Shown here piece by piece: positions 9,780 through 20,506 of a stretch of DNA of 64,000 nt. Under the pieces are notes generated by a model, which worked only from the letters and a program-made list of their open reading frames with translations, did not search any database and had not been told where the DNA came from. The DNA is taken from positions 115,118,587-115,182,586 of the forward strand of contig OZ038382.1 of NCBI GenBank assembly GCA_964036045.1, in the 5' to 3' direction. The translations under genes were made by a program, and so were the position numbers. This DNA is from Eutreptiella sp. 'Long Island Sound 2002' (taxonomy: Eukaryota > Euglenozoa > Euglenophyceae > Eutreptiales > Eutreptiaceae). The stretch's first letter is position 1. Each line of letters opens with the position of its first letter.

Positions 9780-11660
9780 TATGTGTTTGCTCTTTTTTCT
9801 AGCGCGCCCTTCGTTGCTCTTCTTCCCCTCGCTGCCTCCTTGTGCTCTTCGTTCTCCACTTTCCCTTCTCTCCCCTCCCTTCTCGCGCTCCCCCTTTCCT
9901 CTAAACCGCTGTTCCTCCTGCCCCCCTCCCCTCCCTTTGTTTCCTGCTCCCTCGGTCCCCTCCGGCCGTTGCACTCCCTTTGTGGTGGCTTTGTCTGGGC
10001 ACACACTCAAGCTCCTAGTCCCTACGCACGCACTTTGCCATGCATTGGGGCACACACACATGTTATTCCTTCTGCGCGTTTAATTCCTTGTTCTTCGTGG
10101 CACGTTCTGATGTTCTCATGTTCCTTCCCCCTTTGCACGCACTTTGCTGTGTTCTGGGGCACGCACCCAGGCACCTCGCCTCTACACCTGTACGTTGCCT
10201 CTTTTTCTCCCTTTCCCTGTAGCCCGCGGTTGCTCCTGTCCCCCTCTCCTCAGTTTCTTCCTTTCTCCCTCGGTCTCCTCCGGCCGTTGCACTCCCTTTG
10301 TGGTGGCTTTGTTGGGACACGCACTCAGGCTCCTAGTCCCTATGTAATTTTCTATGCTTTGGGGCACGCTCACAAGTTATTCCTTTTGCGCGTTTCTTTC
10401 CTTGTTCTTTGTTGCATTTCCTCGTGTTCTCATGTTTCTTCCCCCCTCGCACGCACTTTGCTGTGTTTTGGGGCACGTACTCAAGATCTTTGTTTCCACG
10501 CATGCACTTTGCCACGTCTGCCGTTCCTCTTATCCTTCCCCCGGTTCTTCCTGCCTTCTTTCCTTTGTAGCCACGTTTGCCACGTGTGTTGCAGCTGTAG
10601 ACCTCAGCGTTGTGGTCCTTCACGGCTCCTTTGTCCCAATTTAGGCTTGTTCCCCTTGCGCGCCCTATCTTTTGCTTCCTTTGCCTATGCTCGCCTTTTG
10701 TCTTGTCTGTGTTGGAGCACGCGCTCAAGCCCCTACTACGCACACACCTTGCTGTGATTTGGGGCATGCACTCAAGGTCACACTTCTTTTGCACGCACGT
10801 TGCTATGCTTTTGTGTACTCAAGCTCCTGGCACCTATTACTTTACTCTTTTTCTCTTCCCCTTTGTATCTTTGATTTTTTTTCCCGTATCCTTTGATTTT
10901 TTCGGCCTCCAAGAGTAAGGGCGTGTTCATTATCCTCTCCTGCACGCACCTTGCTTTGTCCCCTTGCCTCTTTGGTTTTTTCAGCGCCCAAGAGTAAGCG
11001 CTTTTATGCGTTTCCTTACGGCTCCTTTCACCCTTTCTTCGTGTCCCTTCACTCTTTGGGTTTAGCGGGGCCCAAGAGTAAGCGCTTGCTTAAGTTTTTT
11101 CTTCCTTCTTTTCGCGTTGCCCTTCCTTTTCATTTCCGTGCACGCACTTTGCGTTGTGTTGAGGCACGCACAAGCACTTTTTCCTCGTTCTCTCTTGTTC
11201 TCGGGCACGCACTGTAGCTCTCTAGCTCCTAGCACGTTTTATTACCTTGCACCTTGCTTCCCATACTCATTGATGTTTCAGGTGCGGAAGAGTAAGCGCG
11301 TGTTCATTATCTTCTTTTGCACGCCCCTTGCTTTGTCTCTCTGATTCATTGGTCGTTGCGGCGCCCAAGAGTAAGCGCTTTTATGTGTTTCTTGACGGTT
11401 CCCTTTACCCATTCTTCCTGTCCCTTCACTCTTTGGTTTCATCAGCGCCCAAGAGTAAGCGCTTGCTCATGTTTCCCCCTTTTTTTTCTCATCCCTTGTC
11501 CGTGTTGCCCTCATTTTCCTCTCCGTGCACGCACTTTGCGCTGTGTTCGGGCACGCACAAGCACTTTCCCCTCGTTCTCTTTTGTTGTTCTCGTTGCTTT
11601 GCTGTGTGTGCCAATTTTTTGCCGACGTCACCAAACAGCAGCGGAAAATTTGTGGGTGGT
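9780..11660 (+). repeat. tandem duplications of ~318 bp and ~377 bp
   Basis: GTTGCACTCCCTTTGTGG at about 9968 recurs at 10286, and CACGCACTTTGC...GGGGCACGC recurs several times (about 10024, 10137, 10455). From 10905 a second family starts: AAGAGTAAG at about 10911, 10990 and 11071 recurs at 11288, 11367 and 11449, a constant offset of 377 bp, so two adjacent 377-bp units lie at about 10905-11281 and 11282-11658. The strand is T/C-rich. Open frames here reflect composition. Confidence 0.75.
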
Positions 11661-12244
11661 TTCTGAGGTCAGAAAAACGATGTTTCTATTGTTTTGTCTG
11701 TTCTCTGGACTTTTGTCTTTTTTTTTCTGTTTATCTTTGCCTTCGCGCGCGAGACATCCAACTCTCTTGAACGCACGAGTCCTGCTACGCACGTTACGTC
11801 ACACTTACCCATACGAGGCGCACCAAATGCCGGCTGCGATGGCAACCACTACAACGGCAGTGGCATACACGACCAACATGGGTGATTCTTTGCGTTATGT
11901 GGAGATCCCAACCAAACACTTAGCCTGCCCTGTGTGATACACCCACCCTCCCAGAGATTGTACTGGGTACCCGCCGGCATGCTTGGGTGTCATCGAGCCC
12001 CCCCCCCATCATTTGCTCTGAGGAGGGGAGTAAAGCGGTACCCAGGACCCCGTGGCTAAGATGGTGAATATGTAACTTTTCTTCGTCCCACATTGAAGCT
12101 CAATGTTTCATACCAGAGTTCATGCTGTCTGCAGTGCCTTGTGAACTGAAATGGGACTGATGTCGTCTGTAAACTTCTTAATCAGTGCAAACGATGCGGA
12201 ATTTCAATACTCTATTCTGAGGCTGGATTCTTGCTGGAAACCTT

Positions 12245-12580
12245 TTAAAATCGATTATTCTGAACTGTTTTCCAGTCGCCGTGAGGTCGCCGCTCATCGT
12301 GACCTGTGCGCCGACCTGTGCGTGACTTCTGCGCCGACATTCCGTCGCACGTCTTGTTTCGGAGCTTTCTGCTCTTCAGTTGAGGCTTGAAAGGAAGTGG
12401 AGGCCTGGATCTGTAGGGCTTGTCCTGTCCATTTATCTGGTGTGCTCGCCAGTTTTTTTCAGTGACGCGTTTCGGAGAAAATGAACGCGCAAGGGCTTTC
12501 GTGAACTGACCAAACTCATCAATACCATGGACAATGAGGTCCCTCAGAACTCTACCTTCCCCCGCTTGCGTTCCTTCCAT
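12245..12580 (-). CDS. hypothetical small basic protein
   Basis: ATG at 12580 opens a 111-codon frame. It includes VLRDLIVHGIDEFGQFTKAL and a basic, Pro/Arg/Lys-rich C-terminal half. Composition is protein-like but no family is recognised and nothing around it supports expression. Chance or a retroelement remnant are equally possible. Confidence 0.2.
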   Translation of the reverse strand: MEGTQAGEGRVLRDLIVHGIDEFGQFTKALARSFSPKRVTEKNWRAHQINGQDKPYRSRPPLPFKPQLKSRKLRNKTCDGMSAQKSRTGRRTGHDERRPHGDWKTVQNNRF

Positions 12581-12599
12581 GCCCCTTTCAAATGGGCAT

Positions 12600-13410
12600 A
12601 TGACTTACGTTGGGGGGGCGGGTTACAAATGTCATTTCGCCCATGGAAGGTTGCAAAAAGAACCCAACTCTTTTGCGTGTGCAAACGCTAACGTTGCGTA
12701 TTTGTCAGCGTGCACGTAAATCACTGAACACAACGCTCACCACCACCAAAGTCCCAAGGCCACTTTCCAATTCAGAGCTAACCCAAAGATGGCAACACGC
12801 ATTTCAATGCGTACGAAAACTGGGTCGGCTAAAAAAATCATTTTTTTTCGCAATTCGGGGGCGCCAAGGCTTGTGTTACAAGCCATTGGCGAGTTGAGCC
12901 TTGAACCAAGGCATTACAGAAAGTGAAGACCACAACCGACATCGCGTATACCCTGCCTACTGGAAATGGAACACCACTCCTAGATGAACCCTAATGGAAC
13001 CCCTCCCCAAGTGGTTCAACCGCCATCCCAACTTACTACAATGCTATGTTTGACGCAGAATTCCCTGGGGTTTTAAATAAGGAGGCACCTCTGTGATGCG
13101 CACGTACCAGTGGCAACCCAAAGAATCCTGAATATTGTGCTAGTTGTATGAGTTTTGCAACCCCCTAGTGTATGCCTAGTTCAAAACCCTGGCTGAACCA
13201 CACGCCACACAAACACTTTTTAGGACAATGAGAAACATGACATTGTGTGTTGGCGCAAGTCCAAAAAAGAGAAAAAAGGTAGTAGTTCACACTATTGTGT
13301 ACGTCAAGTCATTGGAGATCACAAGCCTTGGCACGAGCATGTTCCTCTGTGCCAAAATGCATGATTTTGTACGCGTGCGCTACCATTTGATTCAGCCCCC
13401 GCGTCGTTTG
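12600..13410. other. non-coding stretch, no feature recognised
   Basis: AT-richer DNA without coherent reading frames or clear repeats. The segment 11700-12240 upstream is similar, with a C9-10 homopolymer near 12000. Confidence 0.5.
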
Positions 13411-13412
13411 AC

Positions 13413-13790
13413 GTCATCATCACGCCATGGTGACGCTACATTATCGTGACGCCCTCCTGACGCCACCCCGACGCCTTTCTTACGCATACTGGTGCATCTT
13501 GACGCGCTTCTCACGCCTACACCTCTACCCTGACACACCTGTGACGCCTGCCTGACACCATCCTGACGCCGTCCTGACGCCATCCTGACGCATCCTGACG
13601 CCTTCTTGACGCGATTGAACTATTCTGACGTTCCTTGACGCCATCATGACGCCACCTTGACGCCATCCTGACGCTTCCTAACACATATGTGAACGATTCC
13701 TGATGCCATCCTGACGCCACCCTGACACCATCCTGACGCCGTCCTGACGCCGTCGTGACGCATCTTGACGACATCCTGTCGCACCGGGCC
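13413..13790 (+). repeat. 11-bp minisatellite (TGACGCCATCC), first array
   Basis: About 30 diverged copies of TGACGCCATCC and variants (TGACGCCACC, TGACGCATCT, TGACGCCGTCC). The same unit forms a second array at 59262-59615. Minus-strand frames across it (for example 13795-13517) are repeat artefacts. Confidence 0.9.
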
Positions 13791-13879
13791 CTCATCTACT
13801 TCGGGCCCCAAACCTAACACTTGGGTGTAACCCTAACTCTAACCTTAGTTAAAGTGTTGCACACAATCATAGATTTCCG

Positions 13880-14410
13880 AGGAAAAATCATCTTTTTGCC
13901 AACCAAGGCACCTATTCCATTTCTGAAGCTTGTCAATCATGTTGCTTCTTTTCAGCCCATGCTATTGCCGATGCAAAATAGGTTTCAATTTACATTCCAT
14001 ATGTCGTCTTTTTGCCCTTTTTTTTGGCGCCACGGATTTTACCAATTCAAAGACATTTTGAACATACAATCTACCTCTGCTGCTGACCTGCCACAAAATG
14101 TCCTATCATACCTTCCATACCCATCCCACTTTCGGAAGCTTTCAAGCATGTCGTTTGTGTAGCCCATGCTCTTGCTAGTGCAAAATAGGTTTCAACTTGC
14201 ATTCCATGCCAAGTCTATGTATGCTTGTATTTGTCACTCCGCGATTTATGACTGCAAAATGGTCCAAAAACCCATGCTACCCCTACTCTTGCGAATGTAG
14301 AAATTATCCAATCAAACATTCAATGCCAATTCTATTTCTGAACCATTTCCAGCTTGTTGCCTTTTAAAGCCCATGCTTTTGACGATGCACCACCACTTAG
14401 TTCCATGCCG
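13880..14410 (+). repeat. ~207-bp tandem repeat, three diverged copies
   Basis: The pattern TTC[TG]GAA[GC]..., then AGCCCATGCT.TTG, then GATGCA or AGTGCA and a CATTCCAT-like end, starts at about 13921, 14132 and 14335. The first two copies share GCAAAATAGGTTTCAA exactly. Periods are about 211 and 203 bp. Confidence 0.7.
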
Positions 14411-15017
14411 CATCAGCTCACGGCCTTTTTTTGCGTTCTACTAAATTTCAGAAAACATTGAACTAAATAATAAAAAAACCGTTCATTGACCATGCCCACC
14501 CTGATTATTCCCCTTTCAAGCCCTGGCATACTATGGTTCAGTGCTATCAAGAATTACTGACAATGGGGTGAGCCATTCTGCTGTTTCGGAATTTTCAGCA
14601 CCTGTTCAAAAAACTGGATTGCTGTAAGATTTCAAGTAAAAACACCCTCAGATTTCAAGACCCGTGAATCATCTGGATGGTGCACAGCAAAGAACACATG
14701 GTTGCCGCAAGTCTCTCACCACGCACATTAGCACCCTCAAAACTGGGCAATCTTGGTTTTGAAAAGGCCAAAAAAACCAGCACGTAATTAACTTCCTTGC
14801 CGTTCCAATCGGTGGAAAGCACTTTTGGACCACTTTTCTCTCGCACGAGACATAAAGAACCACACAGAGGAAGTCAAAACTTTATTTTATACATTGTCTT
14901 GCTGAACACCCCTTTCTAGCACCTCCTAGTTGGAGCCAAGACTCTGGAGAGGACCACTAGTGAACACTCTATCTAGCAGGTTGAAATGTTTTTCAACACC
15001 ACTTACATGCACAAAAT
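14411..15017. other. non-coding stretch, no feature recognised
   Basis: AT-rich DNA with no frame longer than about 65 codons, no recognised motif and no obvious repeat. Confidence 0.5.
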
Positions 15018-15043
15018 AGGTTTGAGGTTTGAGGTTTGAGTTT
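15018..15043. repeat. short (AGGTTTG)n heptamer tract
   Basis: Three and a half copies of AGGTTTG sit at the sharp transition from AT-rich DNA to the GC-rich block that follows. Confidence 0.8.
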
Positions 15044-15044
15044 T

Positions 15045-17090
15045 CGGGTACTAGACAACTTTCGGCTCCGGGGGGCCACCTGGTCGGGCCAGGTGATATC
15101 CTCCCCACCAGGACCTAGTGGGGAGCCCCTCATGACACACCTCCTGCCTGGTGGCGGAGGTCCCCAGGTTCACGGGGCTCGGAGCCCAGTCCCTCCCCGG
15201 CTCTCCCTTTTCGCCACTTCCCGGTCAGTGTGTTGTTTAACAACCGTAGCTTCAGGCGCTTACCCACTGCGTCGCCTCCCTAATGCGGGGTCGCTCGGGG
15301 TGCAGACGCTGCTGGGCCCGTGCGTCATGCTTGTCGCCAGTGGGACGCCCTTGAGCTGGCGCAGAGGCTGCCTAGCCGCCGGGCTGGTGCGTGGCTCGGT
15401 GCGCCACTACTTCCTTGGCGGGTGCAGTGCCCTGTTCGTGTGTGCGCGGCGCTCCCGGCGGGTCTGGGGGGTTGGGGCCGGTGCCGGGTTTTGTCTTGTG
15501 TCCTCCCCGTTCGCCTCCTCCCGCCGGGCGGTCCCCGCGGTGCGTGTGGCGGGCTGTCCCGTCCGGGTGTCCCTTACCGTCGCCTGCTGGTACGCCATTC
15601 CATGCGGTCTGTGCGTTTGGCAGCCTTGGTCCCGTGCCCTTGTGGTATTCCCCGCGTGCCCTTTGCGTGTGTGCGCGCTCGCGCTCTTGCGGCGTCCCTG
15701 TCCCTCCTCCCTCCCCGGGTCGGTGTGGCGCGCGCACCTCGCGTCGTTTCGGTGCAAGGCGCCAGTAGGGCCGTTCCATGCGGTCAGTACCCCTCCGCTT
15801 TTCCTGCCTCGGTCGCGTGCGCCGTCTAGCTTGTTTTGGGGGGGGGCAGCCCGGTCCTGTTCCCCCCGTGCCTGGCTTGGGGTTCTGTGCCTCCTTGCGG
15901 GCATGCCTGTGCGTCCGGAGCGGTCTGGCGCCGGGGGGGGGCGGGGTGGGGGAGGGCGGCCTGTGTGCCGCCCCCCCCCCCCGGGGCGTGGCCGGGGGGC
16001 CCCGAGGGGCAGGGGGTGGCTCTACCTCGGTTTGTCCCTCTGCTTTCCCTGGGCGGGCACCAAAGCGGGTGTCATCGGCGTTGCTCAGTTCATGAAGGGC
16101 GTGGCCTCGGTACTTCTCCGGTTCGTGTTCGCTTATTGACCCCGGGTGTGGTCCGCGGGGCGCCCTTGTGTGCTGGCGCGGGTCCCCCTGCCTGTCGTTG
16201 TCACTTTGGGAGCAGGCGGGTAGCGGGGTGGGGGCGCGTGGCGTATGGGCCTAGCGGTGTCCCCCCCTCCGGGCGCCGCGGCTCTCTGGGGGGAGGGGAG
16301 GGGGGTCTCCCCTGGCCTTGGGCGGGGTAGAGGGCTGGCGCCCCCATGGGCTGTCTCCAGCATCCTGCAGGCCGGAGGCGGGGAGCCGGGCGGTGGTTCC
16401 TCGCCACCCTCCTCCAGTTCCCCGGCCGAGACCCCCGGGGAGTATCGGGGGCTGGCCTGTAGCCCCCCGGCCCTGGCCCCCCCTCATGGCTGGCAGCGCC
16501 GCGCCGCTCATCCATCCCTGCCGCGTGCTTGGCCAGTGCTGTTTGACAGCCCCAGGCGCCGGGCGCGGTCTGGCCATCCGCTGGTGGGTGAGTCTGGCAG
16601 GGGGGGGGGACTGGTCGGTGCGCCGCCCCTCGTCGGGGGCTCAGCCGGGGGGCCCCGGGGAACGGAGGGCAAGGGGTTGCTCTGCCTCGGTCTGCCTCTC
16701 TGCCCCCCCCGGGCGGGCATCAAGGTGGGCCGCTCCGTCGTTGTCCTGATCCCCGGACTGCACCGGCCCGCGTCCGCGTGCCGCCGCCCAGATGCGGTCT
16801 GCGGGGTGCCCTTGCGCGCTGGCGCAGGGCTGCTGGCCCGCCGCGGGCACTGTGGGAGTGGGCGGGCGGCTGACTGGGGGCATGCGGCGTACAGCAGCAT
16901 ATACCGTGGCAGTTGCGCCCCTCCCTGGGTGCCGCAGCCCTCTCAGGGGGGGGGGGGGGATTACCCTCTGGCCTGGCGGGGGGTGGTGCGGGGCCGCCGT
17001 CCCCCTGGCCGGCCTCTGGCTGTCCGTGGGCGGGGGGGGGAGAGGGGGCAGGAGGAGGAGGAGGAGGAGGAGGAGGAGGACCTGCGACCC
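15045..17090 (+). repeat. very GC-rich block with ~650-bp tandem duplication
   Basis: The segment from about 15935 to 16330 is repeated at about 16600 to 16985. CTC.ACCTCGGT.TG.C at 16019 matches 16679, and GGTC.GCGGGG.GCCCTTG at 16149 matches 16796. The block is rich in G8-C15 homopolymers and ends in an (AGG)n tract at 17054-17083. Long frames on both strands (15036-16139, 16245-17114) overlap one another and look compositional. The block abuts the 3' side of LINE-A, but I see no sign it belongs to it. Confidence 0.65.
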
Positions 17091-17494
17091 AGCCCTTGCT
17101 GGCCGCACGACTAGCACCGCGAGAAACACGCCAATGCTAGCTGGTTCCCGTTAGCTCCGCCTCGCTGAGATGCAGTGGGTCTTTCGCGGTGCATGCAGGA
17201 ATGTGCCCTAGGACCTTTCGGCTCACATTCCCCCGCTCACCCTATCCGTGGGTACCCCAACCGAAGCCTGACAGGTGGTAGCCAAGTGGGACAATATGCT
17301 CAGCACATACGGTCCTAGCATCAGCATGATCACCCCGGAATCCAGTTGGCAGTGTGTCCCACAGATTGCTTTCATTGCTTAACTTGCGTAAGGTGATGCT
17401 AGTTACAATGGTCTAGTGGTTTCTCTCTTGGAGTCTGACAATACCACAGTTCTTGCCAAGGGCACGCCAGCAAACAAAGGCATTCATGACGAAT
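17091..17494. other. 3' flank of LINE-A, no boundary visible
   Basis: Sequence of LINE-A-like base composition between the (AGG)n tract and the last LINE-A codon. It should hold the element's 3' untranslated region. I cannot see a poly-A tail (poly-T on this strand) or a target-site duplication. Confidence 0.4.
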
Positions 17495-18133
17495 TCACCA
17501 AGGCTCTTCAACCCACTTGTCCATACTGGGTTGAAACTTCAGTCTATAATCTTGTGTGCTCATCTTGTGAGGTAATCCTAGTAAAGCGAACAGCTGTTGA
17601 AATGCCGCCAATAGGGCACGCAATCGTTTGACGGAATATACTTGTTCTTGTACCACTAAACAAGTGATCATGCGCTGATTCTCTGGATATCCAAACTTCA
17701 TGCTCCAAAATATGGTACCCTGAAGGTTCGTGCCTATAACAGGCTTTTCAACCGAATCAATAAGCCATACAGTGGGAACATTGTGTTGTAGCTTGCGCAT
17801 GTCCCGCATATCTGTGACAAACCAGTATGTGACTGGTGTGAGCGAGTGCGCCATCAAGCGCATCTTGGGCAAATACACATGGAAATGCATGCGATTTCCT
17901 AAGAGGAACAGCAAAGGCGCATGTGGCCACACTACCCACACTTCAGGGTATGATGCCCATGAGTGCTTTGGTACTCTGTGCTGGTGCGCGAGTACGAAAT
18001 GTGTCATGGGTGCCCCATTGAGGGCTGCAAAATCTTGGGTTTGTAACATGAGAGGCAGGGACGTTGCCTCTCGTAATAACTGCAGAGTGGTAAGTATAAA
18101 ACCCAACAAACGTTGCTGTTTGGATTCGTTCAC
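17495..18133 (-). CDS. LINE-A ORF2 C-terminal extension
   Basis: About 212 codons in the same frame as the upstream RT-RNase H frame, separated only by the TGA at 18136-18134. I therefore treat it as the end of ORF2, not an independent gene; a GTG follows the TGA directly, but there is no ATG there. The segment is hydrophobic and aromatic-rich, with many Trp and Met and VYSVKRLRALLAAFQQLFAL near its end, and closes at TGA 17497-17495. I recognise no domain. A long tail after the CCHC finger is also seen in LINE-B in this window. Confidence 0.6.
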   Translation of the reverse strand: MNESKQQRLLGFILTTLQLLREATSLPLMLQTQDFAALNGAPMTHFVLAHQHRVPKHSWASYPEVWVVWPHAPLLFLLGNRMHFHVYLPKMRLMAHSLTPVTYWFVTDMRDMRKLQHNVPTVWLIDSVEKPVIGTNLQGTIFWSMKFGYPENQRMITCLVVQEQVYSVKRLRALLAAFQQLFALLGLPHKMSTQDYRLKFQPSMDKWVEEPW

Positions 18134-20506
18134 TCACAGCTTTTCCATAGCATGTGTAGTGTCTGTTGTTGCTCCACCGTCTGGATTGATGCACAAAGAG
18201 ATGTGATCGACCTGTGCTCCTGGATAATACACACAATGCAACAAAATGGTTGCTGCTCCCCTTTGTACCCAAATTCCCCAAGGGGTAGGAATGCAATGTT
18301 TCCAGGATGGGATGACATCGGGTATCATGACTGCCAATTTGGAATAAACCAAATACAGTATTACATCTCCGTATGGGCATTCCTCACACATGTGCCTGGA
18401 GGTATTCTGCATTCCACACCAGATGCATTGTGCAGGATTTGGTTGCCAGATGCCCTGTCTGCATGCCACAGTATGTAGATGTGTGTTCCATTGAATGTGC
18501 CCATTCATGAGGGCATTAGCATACAAATCATACACTGGCTGTGGGGCACAGTACTCTACATCATGAGACTTACAATACAGCTCGGTCAGCTTGGTGTGCA
18601 CATACTTGTCCCAATTATGAAACTGCGGACCTTTACAAGAAAACGTGATCTGTGGTTCTTGCAATTCGGAAATCCATCCTATGCTTGGCACTTGTGACAG
18701 CGCCGTTTCTTTGGCACAGCTATCTACACTGTCTAGAATGATATCCAACAGTGTACCCTTTCGATGGGAGTAAATATGCACTGGAACTTGATAGTCTTGA
18801 GACAGTTGTTTACATGCCTGAAGTAAATCTCTCAAAATGGGTACAGTTTGCTCTGTGTCTGACTGTAGGGCTGTAACATATGACTTAGAATCTGTATATG
18901 TATCCGATTTGGTATACCACACTCCATCTTGAGTTCCCAGCTTCTTTCTCACCAGGAGTGTTACCCAGGCCACATACATCTCTATGGCAAAAGAGTGGTC
19001 TAGGCTGATAGGACAATGTATCGGGTATACTGTGTATTCCATCGTGTCATAATCACAAATGGCAAGAGCACCTCCTACCCTGCCATCTGATAATCTGGAA
19101 CCGTCTGAGACAAAGAATGGGCGTTTGGGCAAAAACTTGATGTCTGGCAAAATGGCTGGACACGGAACTGAGGGCAACAGATCCACATTCGGTAAACAGA
19201 ACATCCAATCCGGGATGGGCCAGCCAGCTTTTCTAGCCGCTGGCAAATTTTTATATCCAGCCGTCATCCATTCATGCATATGCACAGCTTGCCAATCATG
19301 TGTGCATTTATACATGTTGATTTGTTCATCGATCTGCTTGACATATGCTGGGACATGAATGCGAATGTTCATGTGATGGGTGTATTTGAGAAATGTGTCA
19401 TAATCTGTGCTGTGTGAGGGACACATCTTTCCAAAGATATCTGGAACACATGGCATGCCTGGATGAAAATTCTGAGAGGCTCTCCATATACCATGAGTAA
19501 CTGATTTCCGGACCAAAGGGTTTAGATGTCCTGCCTGCCTCATGATGGTGATGACAAATGTGTGTAACATGGTGACTGTGGCTGGATACATACCAGTCCA
19601 TCCAGACTGTAATGATTGCATGAAGGAGGCTGAAGGAATTTGACCCCAATTCGCTACACTCCTAATGGCAGAAGCAGCTGCAAAATCACATAATCTCATG
19701 GTGGCATGTGCTGGAGGTCTCACTCCTGCTATCCATCGCTGGGTACCTCCTGCACTTGCTGAGTACATAATCAAAGGGTAATTTGCTGGTAGCCTCTCAT
19801 ATCGAAGAGCAATACTTGCTCTTCTGCATGCTGATAACAACTTGATACAATCTTGTCGGTGGAAGATATGTGGCAAAACATGTCTTCCCAACAACCTGGC
19901 ATATTCATTACCGTCTAAAAACTGCAGAGTGCTCCCTCCTGCTCGAAAATCGTGGCTGTGGTATTGTACCTTTCCACCTATCATAGACGCTACTATACCC
20001 GTCAGTTTGATTACTGAAGTGTGTAAGTGTGTGTATAGCCCTGCTGTCATCTGTCTGTCTAACAATTGCTGCATATCTTTTGCGCATTTCAAAACAAAGG
20101 TTGTATCATCCATATATGTGACTCTGAGAAATCTCCCTCCTGGACTGATAGGTACTGGAACCTGATGAGTGATAATGGCGATACGCAATTCCAGGAGTAA
20201 ACAGAAAATCAAAGCTGAAACAGGGCATCCCTGTGCAATACCTGCCCGAAATGTGGTGATGGCTAATTTCATTCCTCTTCTTCCGCCCACAAAAATTTTT
20301 GATTTGGTTGCTGCACCCATAATGATAGTGATCCATCGTTCATGAAACCCTGCGAGTCGTAAGATTTGTTCCAATGTGGGGTGCTGAACAGAACCAAAAG
20401 CATGACGAATGTCATCTAACACAAGAAAAACTGTGAGATTTCTGTACCACCTGTCATTAACATGATCATGTATGACCCTCAATACATCATTGGCTGAAGA
20501 TTTACC
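18134..20506 (-). CDS. LINE-A ORF2: reverse transcriptase, RNase H and CCHC finger
   Basis: This frame directly follows the TGA at 20509-20507. Numbered from 20482, the RT motifs are FLVLDDIRHAFGSV (A, about 19-32), AGIAQGCPVSALIF (B, 80-93) and VTYMDDTTFV (C, 121-130, the catalytic YMDD). An RNase H domain follows at about 455-592, with acidic residues in SDGS (D460), AIEM (E501), TDSKSY (D531) and a terminal Asp near 584-587. A CCHC finger C-x2-C-x7-H-x4-C lies at 686-702. It copies element RNA into DNA at the nicked target; RNase H would remove the RNA strand. It ends at a TGA that probably interrupts the original ORF. Confidence 0.9.
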   Translation of the reverse strand, partial: GKSSANDVLRVIHDHVNDRWYRNLTVFLVLDDIRHAFGSVQHPTLEQILRLAGFHERWITIIMGAATKSKIFVGGRRGMKLAITTFRAGIAQGCPVSALIFCLLLELRIAIITHQVPVPISPGGRFLRVTYMDDTTFVLKCAKDMQQLLDRQMTAGLYTHLHTSVIKLTGIVASMIGGKVQYHSHDFRAGGSTLQFLDGNEYARLLGRHVLPHIFHRQDCIKLLSACRRASIALRYERLPANYPLIMYSASAGGTQRWIAGVRPPAHATMRLCDFAAASAIRSVANWGQIPSASFMQSLQSGWTGMYPATVTMLHTFVITIMRQAGHLNPLVRKSVTHGIWRASQNFHPGMPCVPDIFGKMCPSHSTDYDTFLKYTHHMNIRIHVPAYVKQIDEQINMYKCTHDWQAVHMHEWMTAGYKNLPAARKAGWPIPDWMFCLPNVDLLPSVPCPAILPDIKFLPKRPFFVSDGSRLSDGRVGGALAICDYDTMEYTVYPIHCPISLDHSFAIEMYVAWVTLLVRKKLGTQDGVWYTKSDTYTDSKSYVTALQSDTEQTVPILRDLLQACKQLSQDYQVPVHIYSHRKGTLLDIILDSVDSCAKETALSQVPSIGWISELQEPQITFSCKGPQFHNWDKYVHTKLTELYCKSHDVEYCAPQPVYDLYANALMNGHIQWNTHLHTVACRQGIWQPNPAQCIWCGMQNTSRHMCEECPYGDVILYLVYSKLAVMIPDVIPSWKHCIPTPWGIWVQRGAATILLHCVYYPGAQVDHISLCINPDGGATTDTTHAMEKL

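Noticed and set aside
9396-10757. 453-codon plus-strand frame
   Set aside because: It starts inside the hairpin array and crosses several unrelated repeat blocks; stops are rare because the strand is C/T-rich.
13812-13850. TAACCCTAACTCTAACC as telomere repeat
   Set aside because: Only two or three imperfect units at an internal position; consistent with chance or the neighbouring minisatellite.
15018-15043. (AGGTTTG)n as an interstitial telomere
   Set aside because: Too short and not a known telomere unit; kept as a simple repeat.
15036-16139. 367-codon plus-strand frame, and 16245-17114 (289 codons)
   Set aside because: They lie in the GC-rich ~650-bp duplication, overlap comparable frames on the other strand, and have Gly/Pro/Arg/Ala composition expected from GC content alone.
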